The notes: a model not told the origin generated them from the letters alone. A DNA stretch of 64,000 bases from Gaiellasilicea sp963811885 (GCA_963811885.1 CAWETB010000002.1:248001-312000); one strand, 5' to 3'. Shown: positions 41,298 through 51,281, counted from the first letter of the stretch. A program made the numbers and translations.

Positions 41298-43462
41298 GGC
41301 AGCTCGGGCTCGGTGGTCGCCGGCGGCGCGGGCTGCGAGGCCGGCGGCGCATCGGGCACAGAGTCGGTCTGTTCAGTCGTCGTGGTCGGCTCTGTGGTCG
41401 TCGTGGTCGTCTCTGTGGTCGTCGCGGGCGGCGTGTAGTCGTTGTCCTGGTAGTAGCCGAACGACCTGGCGTACTGGCCGCGCTCGAAGTCCTTCCACTC
41501 GGGATAGACGCGCGGCTCGGCGAAGTCGACGGGCTCCAGCTGGCCGATCGCGGAGCTCATGAAGAGCCGCCAGATCTGGGCCGGGAACGTGCCGCCGGCA
41601 ACGGCGATGCCGTGCACGCTCGTCATCGGCACCTTGCCGCGCGGGTAGCCGACCCAGACGGTGGTGCCCAGCCGCGGCGTGTAGCCGCAGAACCAGGCAT
41701 CGGAGTGCTCCTCGGTGGTGCCCGTCTTGCCGGCGGCCGGCGCGCCGTAGTTCGCCCCGACTCCGGTGCCGTACTGGACGTTCTCCTCGAGGATCTTCGT
41801 GACCGTGTAGGCGACACCGTCCGAGATCACGCGCTTGCGCTTCGGCTTCCCCCAGCCCGCGTTCTTGTCCTCGCCGGTGGGGAGGATCACCTTCCGGATC
41901 GCCATCGGCTCCGAGTAGATCCCGCCGGCGGCGAGCGTCGCGTACGCCGACGCCATGTCGAGCGGCGAGACGTCCATCGCGCCGAGGCCGATCGAGGGGA
42001 CGAAGGCGCCGTCGACCGACAGCGGCGAGCGGACGCCGAGCTTCGTCGCCATCTCGGCCACCTTCTCGGGAGTGACGTCGAGCGTCAGCTGCGCGTAGAC
42101 GGTGTTGTCCGAACGGAGCGTGGCCCGTTCGATCGTCGTCCAGCCGGTGTAGCTGTGGTCGTAGGTCTCCGGGCACCACCAGCTGCCGTCGTCGCAGTTC
42201 CCGTTCGGATCGGGGCGGTAGAAGAACGGCGCGGAGAGATACGTCGTCGTCTCGGGGTTGATCCCCTGCTCGACCGCCGCTGCCAGCACGAACGTCTTGA
42301 ACGTCGAGCCGGACTGCCGGCGGGCCTGCGAGAGGAGGTTGAACTGGTTCTTCTTGTTCCCCGGGATCACGGCCGTCATCGCGCGGATGGCGCCGTTCTT
42401 CGGGTTGATCGAGATCACACCGGCGGCCGGGTCGTCGTGCTCGTAGAGCGTCTCCGTGATCGCCTTCTGAGCGGCGCGCTGGAAGCGGGGGTCGATCGTC
42501 GTGTAGACCTTGAGCCCGCCGGAGCGGACGGTGGCCGCGCCGTACTCGTCGATCAGCTGGTCACGGACATAGCCGAAGAAGTCGGGCTCCCGGATCTCCT
42601 TGTAGAGCTTGCCGGCCTTGAGCCCGAGCCCGCGCTTGACCGCCCAGTCGTACTGCTTCTGGGTGATGTCCCCTTCGTTCAGAAGCGCCTGCAGCACCTG
42701 GTTGCGGCGGCCCTTGGCGACCTGTTCCTTCTGGAACGGGTTGTAGTCGCTCGGCGCCTGCGGCAACCCGGCGAGCATCGCCGACTCGGGCAGGTTGAGC
42801 TCGCTCGCGTGCTTGGAGAAGTAGGTCTGCGCGGCCGCCTCGATCCCGTAGGCGAGATTGCCGTAGTAGACCTGGTTCATGTAGGTCGCGAGGATCCGGT
42901 TCTTCGCCCAGGCCTTGTCGAGCTTGATCGCGAGGCACGCCTCCTTCAGCTTTCGCTCGACGGTCTTCTCGCGGCCGATGTAGAGGTTGCGCACGAGCTG
43001 CTGGGTGATCGTCGAGCCGCCCTCGACCACCTGGCCGGCGCTGACGTTCTTCCAGAGCGCCCGGGCGATGCCCTCGACGTCGATGCCGTCGTGCTGGTAG
43101 AAGCGCCGGTCCTCGATCGCGACGGTCGCCTTCGGCATCCAGTCGGACATGCGGTTGAACGAGACGGGCTGCCGGTTCCGCTCGGCCGGGATGACGCCGA
43201 GCCGGGAGTTGTCGGCGGCGTAGATGAACGTGTTGGAGCCGATCTCGACCTGCTGGAGCGAGTTGAGGTCGCACGAGGAGCCGAAGGTCGCGACTCCGGT
43301 CACCGCCGCTCCCGCGACGACGAAGAGGAGGGCGAGCACCGCGACGATGGCGAGCACGACCGCGCGGCGTCTCGTGTGCTTGCGCTCGACCCGACGGCGC
43401 TTGCGGCGCCGCCTCGCGTAGATCTCGTCGTCGAGCCCGCGGCTGCGGCGTGGCGGCGTCAT
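41294..43462 (-). CDS. Class A penicillin-binding protein (PBP1A-like)
   Basis: 722 residues. Arg/Lys-rich cytoplasmic tail (residues 1-34), one helix, a GT51 glycosyltransferase domain (AIEDRRFYQHDGIDVEGIA, EGGSTITQQLVRNLYI, ATYMNQVYYGNLAYGIEAAA) and a transpeptidase domain with SGSTFK, RSDN and KTGTTEEHSDAWF. The C-terminus is a low-complexity Thr/Glu/Pro tail of about 55 residues (TTTETTTTTTEPTTTTE), likely a wall-spanning linker. ATG 43462 overlaps the mscS stop. Confidence 0.95.
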   Translation of the reverse strand: MTPPRRSRGLDDEIYARRRRKRRRVERKHTRRRAVVLAIVAVLALLFVVAGAAVTGVATFGSSCDLNSLQQVEIGSNTFIYAADNSRLGVIPAERNRQPVSFNRMSDWMPKATVAIEDRRFYQHDGIDVEGIARALWKNVSAGQVVEGGSTITQQLVRNLYIGREKTVERKLKEACLAIKLDKAWAKNRILATYMNQVYYGNLAYGIEAAAQTYFSKHASELNLPESAMLAGLPQAPSDYNPFQKEQVAKGRRNQVLQALLNEGDITQKQYDWAVKRGLGLKAGKLYKEIREPDFFGYVRDQLIDEYGAATVRSGGLKVYTTIDPRFQRAAQKAITETLYEHDDPAAGVISINPKNGAIRAMTAVIPGNKKNQFNLLSQARRQSGSTFKTFVLAAAVEQGINPETTTYLSAPFFYRPDPNGNCDDGSWWCPETYDHSYTGWTTIERATLRSDNTVYAQLTLDVTPEKVAEMATKLGVRSPLSVDGAFVPSIGLGAMDVSPLDMASAYATLAAGGIYSEPMAIRKVILPTGEDKNAGWGKPKRKRVISDGVAYTVTKILEENVQYGTGVGANYGAPAAGKTGTTEEHSDAWFCGYTPRLGTTVWVGYPRGKVPMTSVHGIAVAGGTFPAQIWRLFMSSAIGQLEPVDFAEPRVYPEWKDFERGQYARSFGYYQDNDYTPPATTTETTTTTTEPTTTTEQTDSVPDAPPASQPAPPATTEPELP

Positions 43463-44181
43463 GCGAAGATCCCGCGCTCGCGCAGGCGGTCGTGCGCGCG
43501 CAGGCGGAGCTCGTGCTCGCGCTTCTCCGCCGCGGCCTCGCTCTCGGTCCAGGCGCGCATGGTCAGGGTCGGCGACCCGTCCAGGGACGAAACAAAGACC
43601 TCATCCCGCTCGCCTGGAACTTCTGCACGAAGGTCCTCGACGAGCTGGCGAAGGTCTGACGTGGGTGGAACCTGCACAGTGACCTCGGCGTACTTCGCAG
43701 CGCTGCGAATCGTGGAGTTCGTGATGGTATCGGAGGCCAACTTCTCGTTCGGGACCACGAGCCGGGCGTTGTCCTCGGTGCGGATGAACGTGTACATCAG
43801 CCCGATCTCCTCGACCGCGCCGGACACGCCGCCCACCTCGACCCAGTCGCCGAGCCGCAGCGGCTGCGTCATCGCGATCATCAGCCCGGCGACGAAGTTG
43901 CCGAGCGTGCGCTGCGACGCGAAGCCGATGATCAGCCCGAGGATCGCGGAGGAGGCGAGCAGCCCGCCGGCGACCGCGCGAATCTGCGGGATCACGAGCA
44001 GGGCGGAGAGCACACCGACCGTGACGATGATCGCGGTGACCGCCCGGCGCAGCACCCGGTAGCGCGTCATCGCCTCCGGGGAGCGGTTCAGGCCGATGAT
44101 CCGCCGGTCGATCAGGCGCACGGCGATCAGCGTCAGGGCGAGGACGATCCCGATCACGAGCAAGCGCTGCCACAGCTCCAT
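43459..44181 (-). CDS. Small-conductance mechanosensitive channel, MscS family
   Basis: 240 residues. Three N-terminal helices, with the pore helix AGGLLASSAILGLIIGFASQ and TLGNFVAGLMIAMTQPLRLG. The beta domain follows with DWVEVGGVSGAVEEIGLMYT and VVPNEKLASDTITN. ATG 44181. It lies directly before PBP1A with ATGA overlap, linking turgor release to wall synthesis (inference). Confidence 0.92.
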   Translation of the reverse strand: MELWQRLLVIGIVLALTLIAVRLIDRRIIGLNRSPEAMTRYRVLRRAVTAIIVTVGVLSALLVIPQIRAVAGGLLASSAILGLIIGFASQRTLGNFVAGLMIAMTQPLRLGDWVEVGGVSGAVEEIGLMYTFIRTEDNARLVVPNEKLASDTITNSTIRSAAKYAEVTVQVPPTSDLRQLVEDLRAEVPGERDEVFVSSLDGSPTLTMRAWTESEAAAEKREHELRLRAHDRLRERGIFA

Positions 44182-44250
44182 GCGGCGGCATTCGACGGCC
44201 GGACGCGGGTTCCTCAATGCAACGGGACGCGCCTCTGCTCCAATGGCGCG

Positions 44251-44895
44251 GTGAGACTCGCGTTCTGGATCTTCTTCGTCGGCGGCTTTGCGGCGCTCAA
44301 CCTCTACAGCCGCGCAGTCGGGCCGAAACCCGCCGACGACGTCATCTACCAGTACGACTTCGCGATCGGCAGCCTCGCCGGCTACGCGGTCCTGTTCTCG
44401 CTCGTGCTGGCGCTGACGATCGGTCTTCCGCGCCGGCAGGTGCTGGCGCTGCGGCCGCCGGCCTCGTGGCCCAAGGCACTCGGGCTCGCGCTCGGCGCGC
44501 TGATCGTGATCTACATCGGGGCGGCGATCGCACTCTCGCTCTCCAACGCGGGCGACGAGCAGAACCTGACGCCCGACGCGTGGGACAGCAGCCGTGCGGG
44601 CGCCTACGCGCTCAGCTTCGTCGCCGTCGTCTTCGCCGCCCCGATCACGGAGGAGCTCCTCTACCGAGGCGTCGGGCTCTCGCTGCTGCTCGAGCGCACG
44701 ACGGCGCCGGTCTCGGTGGGGGTGACCGCCCTCTTCTTCGGGCTCGGCCACGGGCTCGTGCTCTCGCTGGCGGCGTTCATCTGGTTCGGCATCGTCGTCG
44801 CGCTCGTCCGGCTCCGGACCGACAGCATCTACCCGGCGATGGTCGTCCACTGCAGCTTCAACGCAATCGGCATGATCGCGCCCTTGCTCATCTGA
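44251..44895 (+). CDS. CPBP-family intramembrane metalloprotease (CAAX/Abi)
   Basis: 214 residues with six to eight membrane helices. The three CPBP motifs are present: EELLYR, FGLGH and HCSFN. Members act as prenyl-protein or bacteriocin-immunity-type intramembrane proteases; the substrate cannot be told. GTG 44251 is the first codon of the conserved frame. Upstream, TGC-TCCAAT ends six bases before it, a weak -10. Confidence 0.87.
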   Translation: MRLAFWIFFVGGFAALNLYSRAVGPKPADDVIYQYDFAIGSLAGYAVLFSLVLALTIGLPRRQVLALRPPASWPKALGLALGALIVIYIGAAIALSLSNAGDEQNLTPDAWDSSRAGAYALSFVAVVFAAPITEELLYRGVGLSLLLERTTAPVSVGVTALFFGLGHGLVLSLAAFIWFGIVVALVRLRTDSIYPAMVVHCSFNAIGMIAPLLI

Positions 44896-44904
44896 TCGTC
44901 GCGG

Positions 44905-44910
44905 TATTGT
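44905..44910 (+). promoter_or_regulatory. -10 box, leaderless L,D-transpeptidase gene
   Basis: TATTGT ends seven bases before the GTG at 44918. Confidence 0.5.
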
Positions 44911-44917
44911 CGATGTT

Positions 44918-46242
44918 GTGCGCGGCGCGATCGTCCTGCTTGCCGGTCTCGCCTTCGCGGCTCCCGCGACCGCTGCGCCACCTGCAGTCACCGCCTCTGC
45001 CACTCCGTCGACGGGCATCGCTCCGCTGCGGGTGACGCTGGGGGCGAACGGCGACGCGGCGCTCTACGCCTGGGATCTCGGCGACGGGACGACGGCTCCG
45101 GCGCGCTCGTCACCCACGTCTACTCGGCCGGCCGCTTCACGGCGACCGTGACGGCGACGAACGCCGCGGGCGAGACATCGCAGGCGCAGGTACAGGTCGT
45201 CGTCTCCCGCCGGACGGTCTCACTCGCGGCTCCGCGCACGGCCGACTACGGCGGCGCGGCAACTCTGAGCGGTGTGCTCCGGCCCGCGGCGCGTGGCGCC
45301 CGCGTGCAGATCTACCGCGCGAACACCTACGTCACATCGGCGAGGGTCGGCGCGAGCGGCCGCTTCCGAGCCCGCATCCTCGTCCGTTCGCCCGGGCCCT
45401 ACCACGTGCGCTTCGGCGGCGCCCGCTCGCCCGCCCGCATGGTCGTGCTCCGTCCGGAGCTGCAGGCGAGCCTTCCCGCGGTCGCCCCGGTCGGCGGCGC
45501 GCTGACGCTCCGCCCGAGGCTCGTCCCCGCACGGGCCGGCGCCGTCCGGGTGCGCGTCTTCCGCGACGGCCGGCTCGTGCGCAGCCGAGCCGGGAGGATC
45601 CCGACGGCCGCCGCGGGCTCGATCCGGGTCGAGCTGACAAGCGCGCCGCGACCCGGGTACACGCCAGTCCGGCGGACGCTCAGGGCGCAGGTCGTCCAAC
45701 CCTCGCTCGGCCCCGGGTCGCGCGGCCCGAGCGTGCTGGCGCTCGAGCGCCGGCTCGCACAGCTCCACTACGCGCTCCGCGGCATCGACGGCGTCTACGG
45801 CCAGGACACGTTCGAGGCAGTGCTCGCCTTCCAGAAGGTGAACGGGCTGCCGCGAACAGGGCGGGTCGAGGACTGGCTCTGGCGCCGGCTCGCCCGTGCC
45901 GGGATTCCGCGCGCGCAGCTCGCCGGCGACTACATCGAGGTCGACAAGACACGCCAGGTGCTGTTCGTCGTCGACGACGGTGTGGTGACGCAGGTCGTCC
46001 ACGTCTCGACCGGAGCGACGGGCAACACGCCGCTCGGCAGCTGGCAGGTCTACCGCAAGGTGCCGGGCTGGGACTGGGTGCTCTGGTACCCGATGTACTT
46101 CAAGGGCGGGTTCGCGATCCACGGCTACCCGTCCGTCCCGGCCTATCCCGCGTCTCACGGATGCGTCCGCATCCCGATGTGGATCGCGCCTACGCTCTAC
46201 GCCATGCACAGCCAGGGCACGACGGTCGTCGTCCATCTCTGA
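44918..46242 (+). CDS. Secreted L,D-transpeptidase with PKD and peptidoglycan-binding domains (one frameshift)
   Basis: About 441 residues. Signal peptide (RGAIVLLAGLAFAAPATAA), PKD domain (YAWDLGDGT ... FTATVTATNAAGE), Ig-like repeats, a PG-binding-1 domain (GPSVLALERRLAQLHYALRG then IDGVYGQDTFEAVLAFQK) and a C-terminal YkuD domain with FAIHGYPSVPAYPASHGCVR, which holds the catalytic Cys. It would make 3-3 crosslinks or attach proteins to the wall. Near 45099 one base appears to be missing, the only deletion-type break in the window; restoring it gives GALVTHVYSAGRF. Confidence 0.88.
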
Positions 46243-46535
46243 TGGCCGGCCCGGACACATCCGACCCGTTGATCCGTCAGCTGCGCGAGCAGATCTCCGA
46301 CAACGACGTCGCGATCGTCGAGGCTGTCAACGCGCGGCTGAAGCTCGTCGCCCGGCTCAAGCGCGTGAAGGAGGAGCGTGGGATCGACTTCCTCGACCCG
46401 GCGCGCGAGGAGTGGATGCTGCAGTACCTGACGCGCGCGAACCGGGGCCCGCTCTCACCCGAGGGGCTGCGGGAGATCTACACGGAGCTGCTCGACCTGA
46501 GCAAGCGCGAAGTCGCGCGCGGCGAGGAGAGCTAG
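46242..46535 (+). CDS. Chorismate mutase, AroQ type
   Basis: 97 residues, all helical. The pattern RQLREQISDNDVAIVEAVNA, LKLVARLKRVKEERGIDFLD and REEWMLQYL matches AroQ-class mutases that convert chorismate to prephenate. ATG 46242 overlaps the previous TGA by one base (TGATG). The stop is shared with the convergent gene at CTAG 46532-46535. No prephenate enzyme is adjacent. Confidence 0.85.
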   Translation: MAGPDTSDPLIRQLREQISDNDVAIVEAVNARLKLVARLKRVKEERGIDFLDPAREEWMLQYLTRANRGPLSPEGLREIYTELLDLSKREVARGEES

Positions 46536-47065
46536 CTGTCGTCCGGATCGGACGCGAACTCGTCCGGCGAGACGGTGTCGAGGAAGGCGCGGAACTCGTC
46601 CGGATCGAGGTCGGCGAGCGGCTGCACCCCGAGACCCGGCGCGAGGTCGGGATCCGACCCGTCGCTCTCGAACTCGACGCCCGACTCCTCGATCACCTCG
46701 TCCGCGACGTAGATCGTCGCGCCGGAGCGGACGGCGAGCGCGATCGCGTCCGAGGGCCGCGAGTCGATCTCGATCTCGGATCCGTTCTGCCGCAGCGTGA
46801 TCCGGGCGTAGTAGGTGTTCTCCCGCATCTCGGTCACGGCGATCGAGATCACCTCCGCGTCGAGCTGGCCGAGGACGTCGTTGAGCAGGTCGTGTGTCAT
46901 CGGCCGCGCCGGCGCCGCGTTCTGCAACTTGACGAGAATCGCCGCCGCTTCCGGGTGCCCGATCCAGATCGGGAGGAAGCGGTTGCCGTCGGCCGTCTTC
47001 AGCAGCACGATCGGCTGCTTGCCGACCATGTCGAAGCTGACGCCGTAGATGACCATCTCTCGCAT
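46532..47065 (-). CDS. Bifunctional nuclease-family protein (BFN / DUF151)
   Basis: 177 residues. The family core is visible: PIVLLKTADGNRFLPIWIGH, EAAAILVKLQNAAPARPMTH, DLLNDVLGQLDAEV and RPSDAIALAVRSGATIYVAD, followed by an acidic C-terminal tail. Plant BFN1 relatives cut DNA and RNA; bacterial roles are poorly known. ATG 47065 is preferred; a second ATG nine bases in is possible. TACACT lies 18 bases upstream, with GAGAGG between. Confidence 0.85.
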   Translation of the reverse strand: MREMVIYGVSFDMVGKQPIVLLKTADGNRFLPIWIGHPEAAAILVKLQNAAPARPMTHDLLNDVLGQLDAEVISIAVTEMRENTYYARITLRQNGSEIEIDSRPSDAIALAVRSGATIYVADEVIEESGVEFESDGSDPDLAPGLGVQPLADLDPDEFRAFLDTVSPDEFASDPDDS

Positions 47066-47106
47066 CGACAGGGCCTCTCGCTCAGTGTAGCCACCGCCCG
47101 GTAGCG

Positions 47107-47265
47107 TCAATCCCAGGCGTCGTTCAGCTCCGCGATCGGCACGCGAATCGTCTCGCCCGTCTCGGCGTCCTCCAGGTCCACGCGCCGCTCGGGCACGCCC
47201 ATCGGGTCGAGCCCGCGCACGATGTACCGCTTTCCCTCGTAGTCGAGGAGGTCTCCGATTCGCAT
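47107..47265 (-). CDS. Small unknown acidic protein
   Basis: 52 residues, ATG 47265: starts MRIGDLLDYEGKRYIVRGLD and ends ETIRVPIAELNDAWD. It reads like a compact beta-barrel (SH3-like) domain with alternating hydrophobic residues. No family recognised. It stands 41 bases upstream of the BFN gene on the same strand. Codon use (G/C third positions) supports it. Confidence 0.55.
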   Translation of the reverse strand: MRIGDLLDYEGKRYIVRGLDPMGVPERRVDLEDAETGETIRVPIAELNDAWD

Positions 47266-47361
47266 GTCCGCAAGAAGGCGCCGACGCCAGGCGCCTCTTT
47301 ACTCCTGTCGTCACCCGGAGCGGCGTCGGCCATCCCTGAGTCGAGTGCCCGTATCTCGAAC

Positions 47362-47634
47362 GTGCTGCCGGCCGTTGACCCGTTGATGGTCGACCTCTGG
47401 CTCCACGACATCGAGTCGCTCGAGGCAGTGACGCAGAACGAGCAGACGAAGAGGCTCTGCCTTCGCATGGCGGCGATGTCGCAGGCCGGGACGCTCGCGC
47501 CGTTCATCGCCAACCTGCGTCACGACGACGAGCTCGACGACAGCACCAAGGGCACGATCGCCGAGATCGCCGGTGACGCGAACTTCCTGCTCGCGGTCGA
47601 GGACTACGTCCGCCGCACGCGCCTCTTCCACTGA
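47362..47634 (+). CDS. Unknown helical protein
   Basis: 90 residues from GTG 47362, or 82 from ATG 47386. Predicted mostly helical, with acidic and hydrophobic residues alternating (VDLWLHDIESLEAVTQNEQ ... DSTKGTIAEIAGDANFLLAV). No family recognised. It precedes the tRNA-Ile gene by 25 bases. The frame is intact and the composition is gene-like. Confidence 0.5.
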   Translation: MLPAVDPLMVDLWLHDIESLEAVTQNEQTKRLCLRMAAMSQAGTLAPFIANLRHDDELDDSTKGTIAEIAGDANFLLAVEDYVRRTRLFH

Positions 47635-47643
47635 GTCGCTGGC

Positions 47644-47649
47644 TACAAT
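47644..47649 (+). promoter_or_regulatory. -10 box of tRNA-Ile
   Basis: TACAAT lies ten bases before the mature 5' end of the tRNA, a usual distance for a stable-RNA promoter with a short 5' leader. Confidence 0.55.
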
Positions 47650-47659
47650 CGCCCTCCGC

Positions 47660-47733
<74 letters not shown>

Positions 47734-47739
47734 TCCTTC

Positions 47740-47810
47740 CGCGCAGGAACGACATCCGCAGAAGCGGATCTCGTTCGCGCAAGATCCCTGAAGGGCCGCC
47801 TACGGCGGCC
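47740..47810 (+). repeat. Structured intergenic element, copy 2 (three hairpins)
   Basis: Same architecture as 14264-14337. GCGC (47741-47744) pairs with GCGC (47777-47780). After an unpaired AG come GAACGA with TCGTTC, a C/C mismatch, and ATCCGC with GCGGAT around loop AGAA. Linker AAGA-T precedes CCC-TGAA-GGG and CCGCC-TAC-GGCGG. Both strands of the middle helix differ from copy 1 in a compensatory way. It lies between the tRNA and the 3' end of parB. Confidence 0.8.
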
Positions 47811-47830
47811 GGCCGACTTGAACGCCGGCC

Positions 47831-48653
47831 TCAGAGAGACTCGAGGACCTCGACGAGCTCCTCGAGCCTGAGCTCCTCGCCGAAGTGGATCTCGAGCTTG
47901 CCGGCGCTGACCCGTGCGGGCAGCCCGGTGAGCCGCTCCGCCGCCCCGCGGGCGCGCTCGGCGAGGGCGGGATCGACGGACGGCGACGTGCGTGGCCGGC
48001 GGGCAGCACCACCGTCCTGGGCGGCCTTCTCGGCGGCGCGGACCGACATCCCGTCGCGGACGATCCGCTTCGCGAGCTTCTTGCGCGCATCGTGATCCGG
48101 GAGCGCGAGGACGGCGCGGGCGTGGCCCTCGGTCAGCTCACCGCGTGCGACCATCCAGAGCACCTCTTCGGGCAGCTCGAGCAGGCGCAGCCGGTTCGAG
48201 ACCGACGACTTGGAGCGGCCGACGCGCTCGGCGACGTCGCCCAGCGAGAGCTCGAACTCGTCCACGAGCGCCGCATAGGCGCGCGCCTCCTCCACCGGTG
48301 AGAGCTGCTCGCGCGCGACGTTCTCGACGAGGGCGAGCAGAAGCGTGTCGCGATCGTCGGCCTCGCGGATGAGGGCGGGCAGCACGTCGATGCCGGCCTC
48401 GCGCGCCGCGCGCCAGCGGCGCTCGCCGGCGATCAGCTCGTAGCCGCCGGCCGCCCGCGGCCGCACGACGATCGGCTGGAGCAGCCCCTGTTGCTTGATC
48501 GAGCTCGCGAGACCGGTCGTGGCCTCGGGCTCGAAGCGGCGGCGCGGCTGCCGCGGGTTGGCGTGGATCGCGTCGACCGGCAGCTGCGCGAGCTGGGTGC
48601 CGTCGCTTTCCGCTCCGCCGATCAGGACCTCGAGGCCGCGGCCAAGGCCGCGT

Positions 48654-48670
<17 letters not shown>
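47831..48670 (-). CDS. parB: Chromosome partitioning protein ParB
   Basis: 279 residues. N-terminal ParB/CTPase domain with NPRQPRRRF, QGLLQPIVVRP and the CTP motif GERRWRAAREAG, followed by ALVENVAREQLSPVEEA and the helix-turn-helix LSLGDVAERVGRSKSSVSNR. The C-terminal dimer domain ends EELRLEELVEVLESL. The start is TTG 48670, overlapping parA by 17 bases. ParB binds parS near the origin; a candidate site is at 31522-31541. Confidence 0.95.
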
Positions 48671-49409
<739 letters not shown>

Positions 49410-49415
49410 GGTGCG

Positions 49416-49421
49416 AGTCTA
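49416..49421 (-). promoter_or_regulatory. -10 box of parAB
   Basis: TAGACT on the minus strand, six bases (CGCACC) before the parA GTG. A divergent TATTCT box sits 15 bases away at 49437-49442. Confidence 0.5.
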
Positions 49422-49436
49422 GAGACGGGGTCGGAC

Positions 49437-49442
49437 TATTCT
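49437..49442 (+). promoter_or_regulatory. -10 box of the DUF6886-like gene
   Basis: TATTCT ends six bases (CGTGCG) before the GTG at 49449. Confidence 0.5.
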
Positions 49443-49448
49443 CGTGCG

Positions 49449-49997
49449 GTGAGAGACCCGGCTCCGCCCTACCGAGACGAGGGCCCGCACGCGCTCTGGC
49501 ACATGAGCGAGAACCCGGAGATCGCCCGGTTCGAGCCGCACATCAGCGCCACCGCGGCGGAGCGGGAGCCGCTCGTCTGGGCGGTCGACACCCGGCACCT
49601 GCCGCTCTACTGGTTCCCGCGCGACTGCCCGCGCGGAACGTTCTGGGCCGACGCGGAGACGACGCCGGAGGACGCGGAACGGCTGCTCCGCGGGTCGTCT
49701 CGAGTACATGCGATCGAGGAGGCCTGGCTCGACCGCATGCGGGCCGCGACCGTGTTCGCCTACCGGCTTCCCGAAGAGCGTTTCGAGCCGCACCCGGAGG
49801 TCGGCGGCTACTGGATCAGCCGCGACGCCGTCGAGCCGGCCGCGATCGAGCCCGTCGACGACCTCGTCGGCCGGCACGAGCGGGCCGCGATCGAGCTTCG
49901 CGTCCTTCCGAGCATCTGGCCGCTCTGGAACGACGTCGCCGCCTCGACGCTCGAGTTCAGCGGCATGCGGCTCCGCAACGCGGCGCCGGCGCCCTAG
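49449..49997 (+). CDS. DUF6886-like protein
   Basis: 182 residues. Motifs HALWHMSENPEIARFEPHIS, PLVWAVDTRHLPLYWFPRDC and PRGTFWADAETTP resemble a small family of unknown function (DUF6886) with a possible ADP-ribosyl-transferase-like look. It interrupts the otherwise minus-strand rsmG-parAB series, a conserved block in most bacteria. GTG is fixed by the -10 box. Its stop is shared with rsmG at CTAG 49994-49997. Confidence 0.65.
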   Translation: MRDPAPPYRDEGPHALWHMSENPEIARFEPHISATAAEREPLVWAVDTRHLPLYWFPRDCPRGTFWADAETTPEDAERLLRGSSRVHAIEEAWLDRMRAATVFAYRLPEERFEPHPEVGGYWISRDAVEPAAIEPVDDLVGRHERAAIELRVLPSIWPLWNDVAASTLEFSGMRLRNAAPAP

Positions 49998-50548
49998 GCG
50001 AGCGGCCGCTTCTTGGCGACGCCGGGACGGCGCGGGAACCCCGCCGGCGTCGGCCCCGTCTTCCGGACGACGAGAAAGCCGGGCGGAGACTCCTCGAGCT
50101 CGCCGGCGAGCTTCTCCGCTGCCCGGGCGACCGCACCGGCCTCCGCCGACGGGCCGACCCAGAGCACGGCCGCGCCCCCCTCGCGCACGAGCGGCAGGCA
50201 CCACTCGGCCGCGACCGGCGGATTCGCGAGCGCCTTCGCAACAGCGACACCGAAGGTCTCGTTCGGCTGCTCCTCGGCCCGGCCCCACACCACGCGCAGG
50301 TTGGGCAGCTCGTTCGTCCAGCGCTCGAGGAACTCGGTCTTGCGGCGCTCGGCCTCGAGCAGCGTCACCTCGCGATCCGGCAGCGACGCGGCGAGCGGTA
50401 TCCCCGGCGTGCCGCCGCCGCTGCCGACGTCGACGACCGGGCCTTCGAAGCGGCGCACGAGCTCGAGGCCCGCGAGCGCGTCGTCGAGCAGCACGCGCCG
50501 GGCCTCGGCCGGGTCCTTCAGCGCGGTCAGGCCGGGCGTCGCCAGCAC
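49994..50548 (-). CDS. rsmG: 16S rRNA (guanine-N7) methyltransferase G
   Basis: 184 residues from GTG 50548. SAM motif PVVDVGSGGGTPGIPLA, then VTLLEAERRKTEFLERW and VVWGRAEE; the last ~15 residues are basic. Compared with other RsmG proteins the N-terminal helix is short. The frame is open for 25 bases upstream (SDLLDRWLAG would fit the family) but no start codon is found there, so the true start is uncertain. Confidence 0.88.
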   Translation of the reverse strand: MLATPGLTALKDPAEARRVLLDDALAGLELVRRFEGPVVDVGSGGGTPGIPLAASLPDREVTLLEAERRKTEFLERWTNELPNLRVVWGRAEEQPNETFGVAVAKALANPPVAAEWCLPLVREGGAAVLWVGPSAEAGAVARAAEKLAGELEESPPGFLVVRKTGPTPAGFPRRPGVAKKRPLA

Positions 50549-50573
50549 GCCGGCGAGCCAGCGGTCGAGGAGG

Positions 50574-51281
50574 TCAGACGTCGACGTGGCGGGGATAGAT
50601 GACGACGAAGCGGTTGGGCTCGGTGCCCTCGCTGGCCGTCTCGATCTCGGGGTCGTCCTTCAGCTTCTCGTGGACGATCTTCCGCTCGACCGCGGTCATC
50701 GGCTCGAGCTCGACGCGCTGCCCCGTGGCCGAGGCCTGCTCGGCCATGCGGATCGCCAGGGCATCGAGCGTCGCCTGGCGGCGGTCGCGATAGCCGGCCG
50801 CGTCGACGACCAGCGGCTTGCGCTCCTCGTAGCGGCCGCGGAAGACGATCGCGTTCGCGAGGTACTGGATCGCGTCGATCGTCTGCCCGTGACGGCCGAT
50901 CAGCATCCCGAGCTCGTCGCCGTCGCAGACGACCCGGATCTCGTCGTCGGTCTCCTCGATCTCGACCGTGCAGCGAACGCCGATCTCGTACGCGATCCGC
51001 TCGACGAGCTCGCGCAGTCGGGCCGCGTCGTCGCTCTCGCCGTCGCGGGCAACGGTCGGCGCCTGCGGCTCGCGGGCGGGAGCCGCACCCTCGTCGACGG
51101 AGGCGATCACCCGCGCCGGCTCGTAGCCCACGCCGAGCAGGCCGCGCTCGCCCTCGCTGATCACCTGGAAGCGGACCGCCTCCTTGTCGAGCCCCGGCCG
51201 CATCCGTTCGAGCTCACGGAGCGCCGCCCACTTCGCCTCGCCGACGGTCTCGCCGGTCATCTCGACCGCGATCTCGCTCAC
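50574..51281 (-). CDS. jag: RNA-binding protein Jag/KhpB
   Basis: 235 residues. N-terminal Jag_N domain (AVEMTGETVGEAKWAALREL, ERGLLGVGYEPARV), an acidic linker, a KH domain with GMLIGRHGQTIDAIQYLANA, and a C-terminal R3H domain (AVERKIVHEKLKDDPEIETA). GTG 51281 overlaps the yidC stop as GTGA. It belongs to the conserved yidC-jag-rsmG block. Confidence 0.93.
   Translation of the reverse strand: MSEIAVEMTGETVGEAKWAALRELERMRPGLDKEAVRFQVISEGERGLLGVGYEPARVIASVDEGAAPAREPQAPTVARDGESDDAARLRELVERIAYEIGVRCTVEIEETDDEIRVVCDGDELGMLIGRHGQTIDAIQYLANAIVFRGRYEERKPLVVDAAGYRDRRQATLDALAIRMAEQASATGQRVELEPMTAVERKIVHEKLKDDPEIETASEGTEPNRFVVIYPRHVDV

Noticed and set aside
41294..41480. Thr/Glu-rich tail of PBP1A as a sign of sequence error or repeat expansion
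   Set aside because: The frame is open and such low-complexity Pro/Thr tails are common in actinobacterial class A PBPs.
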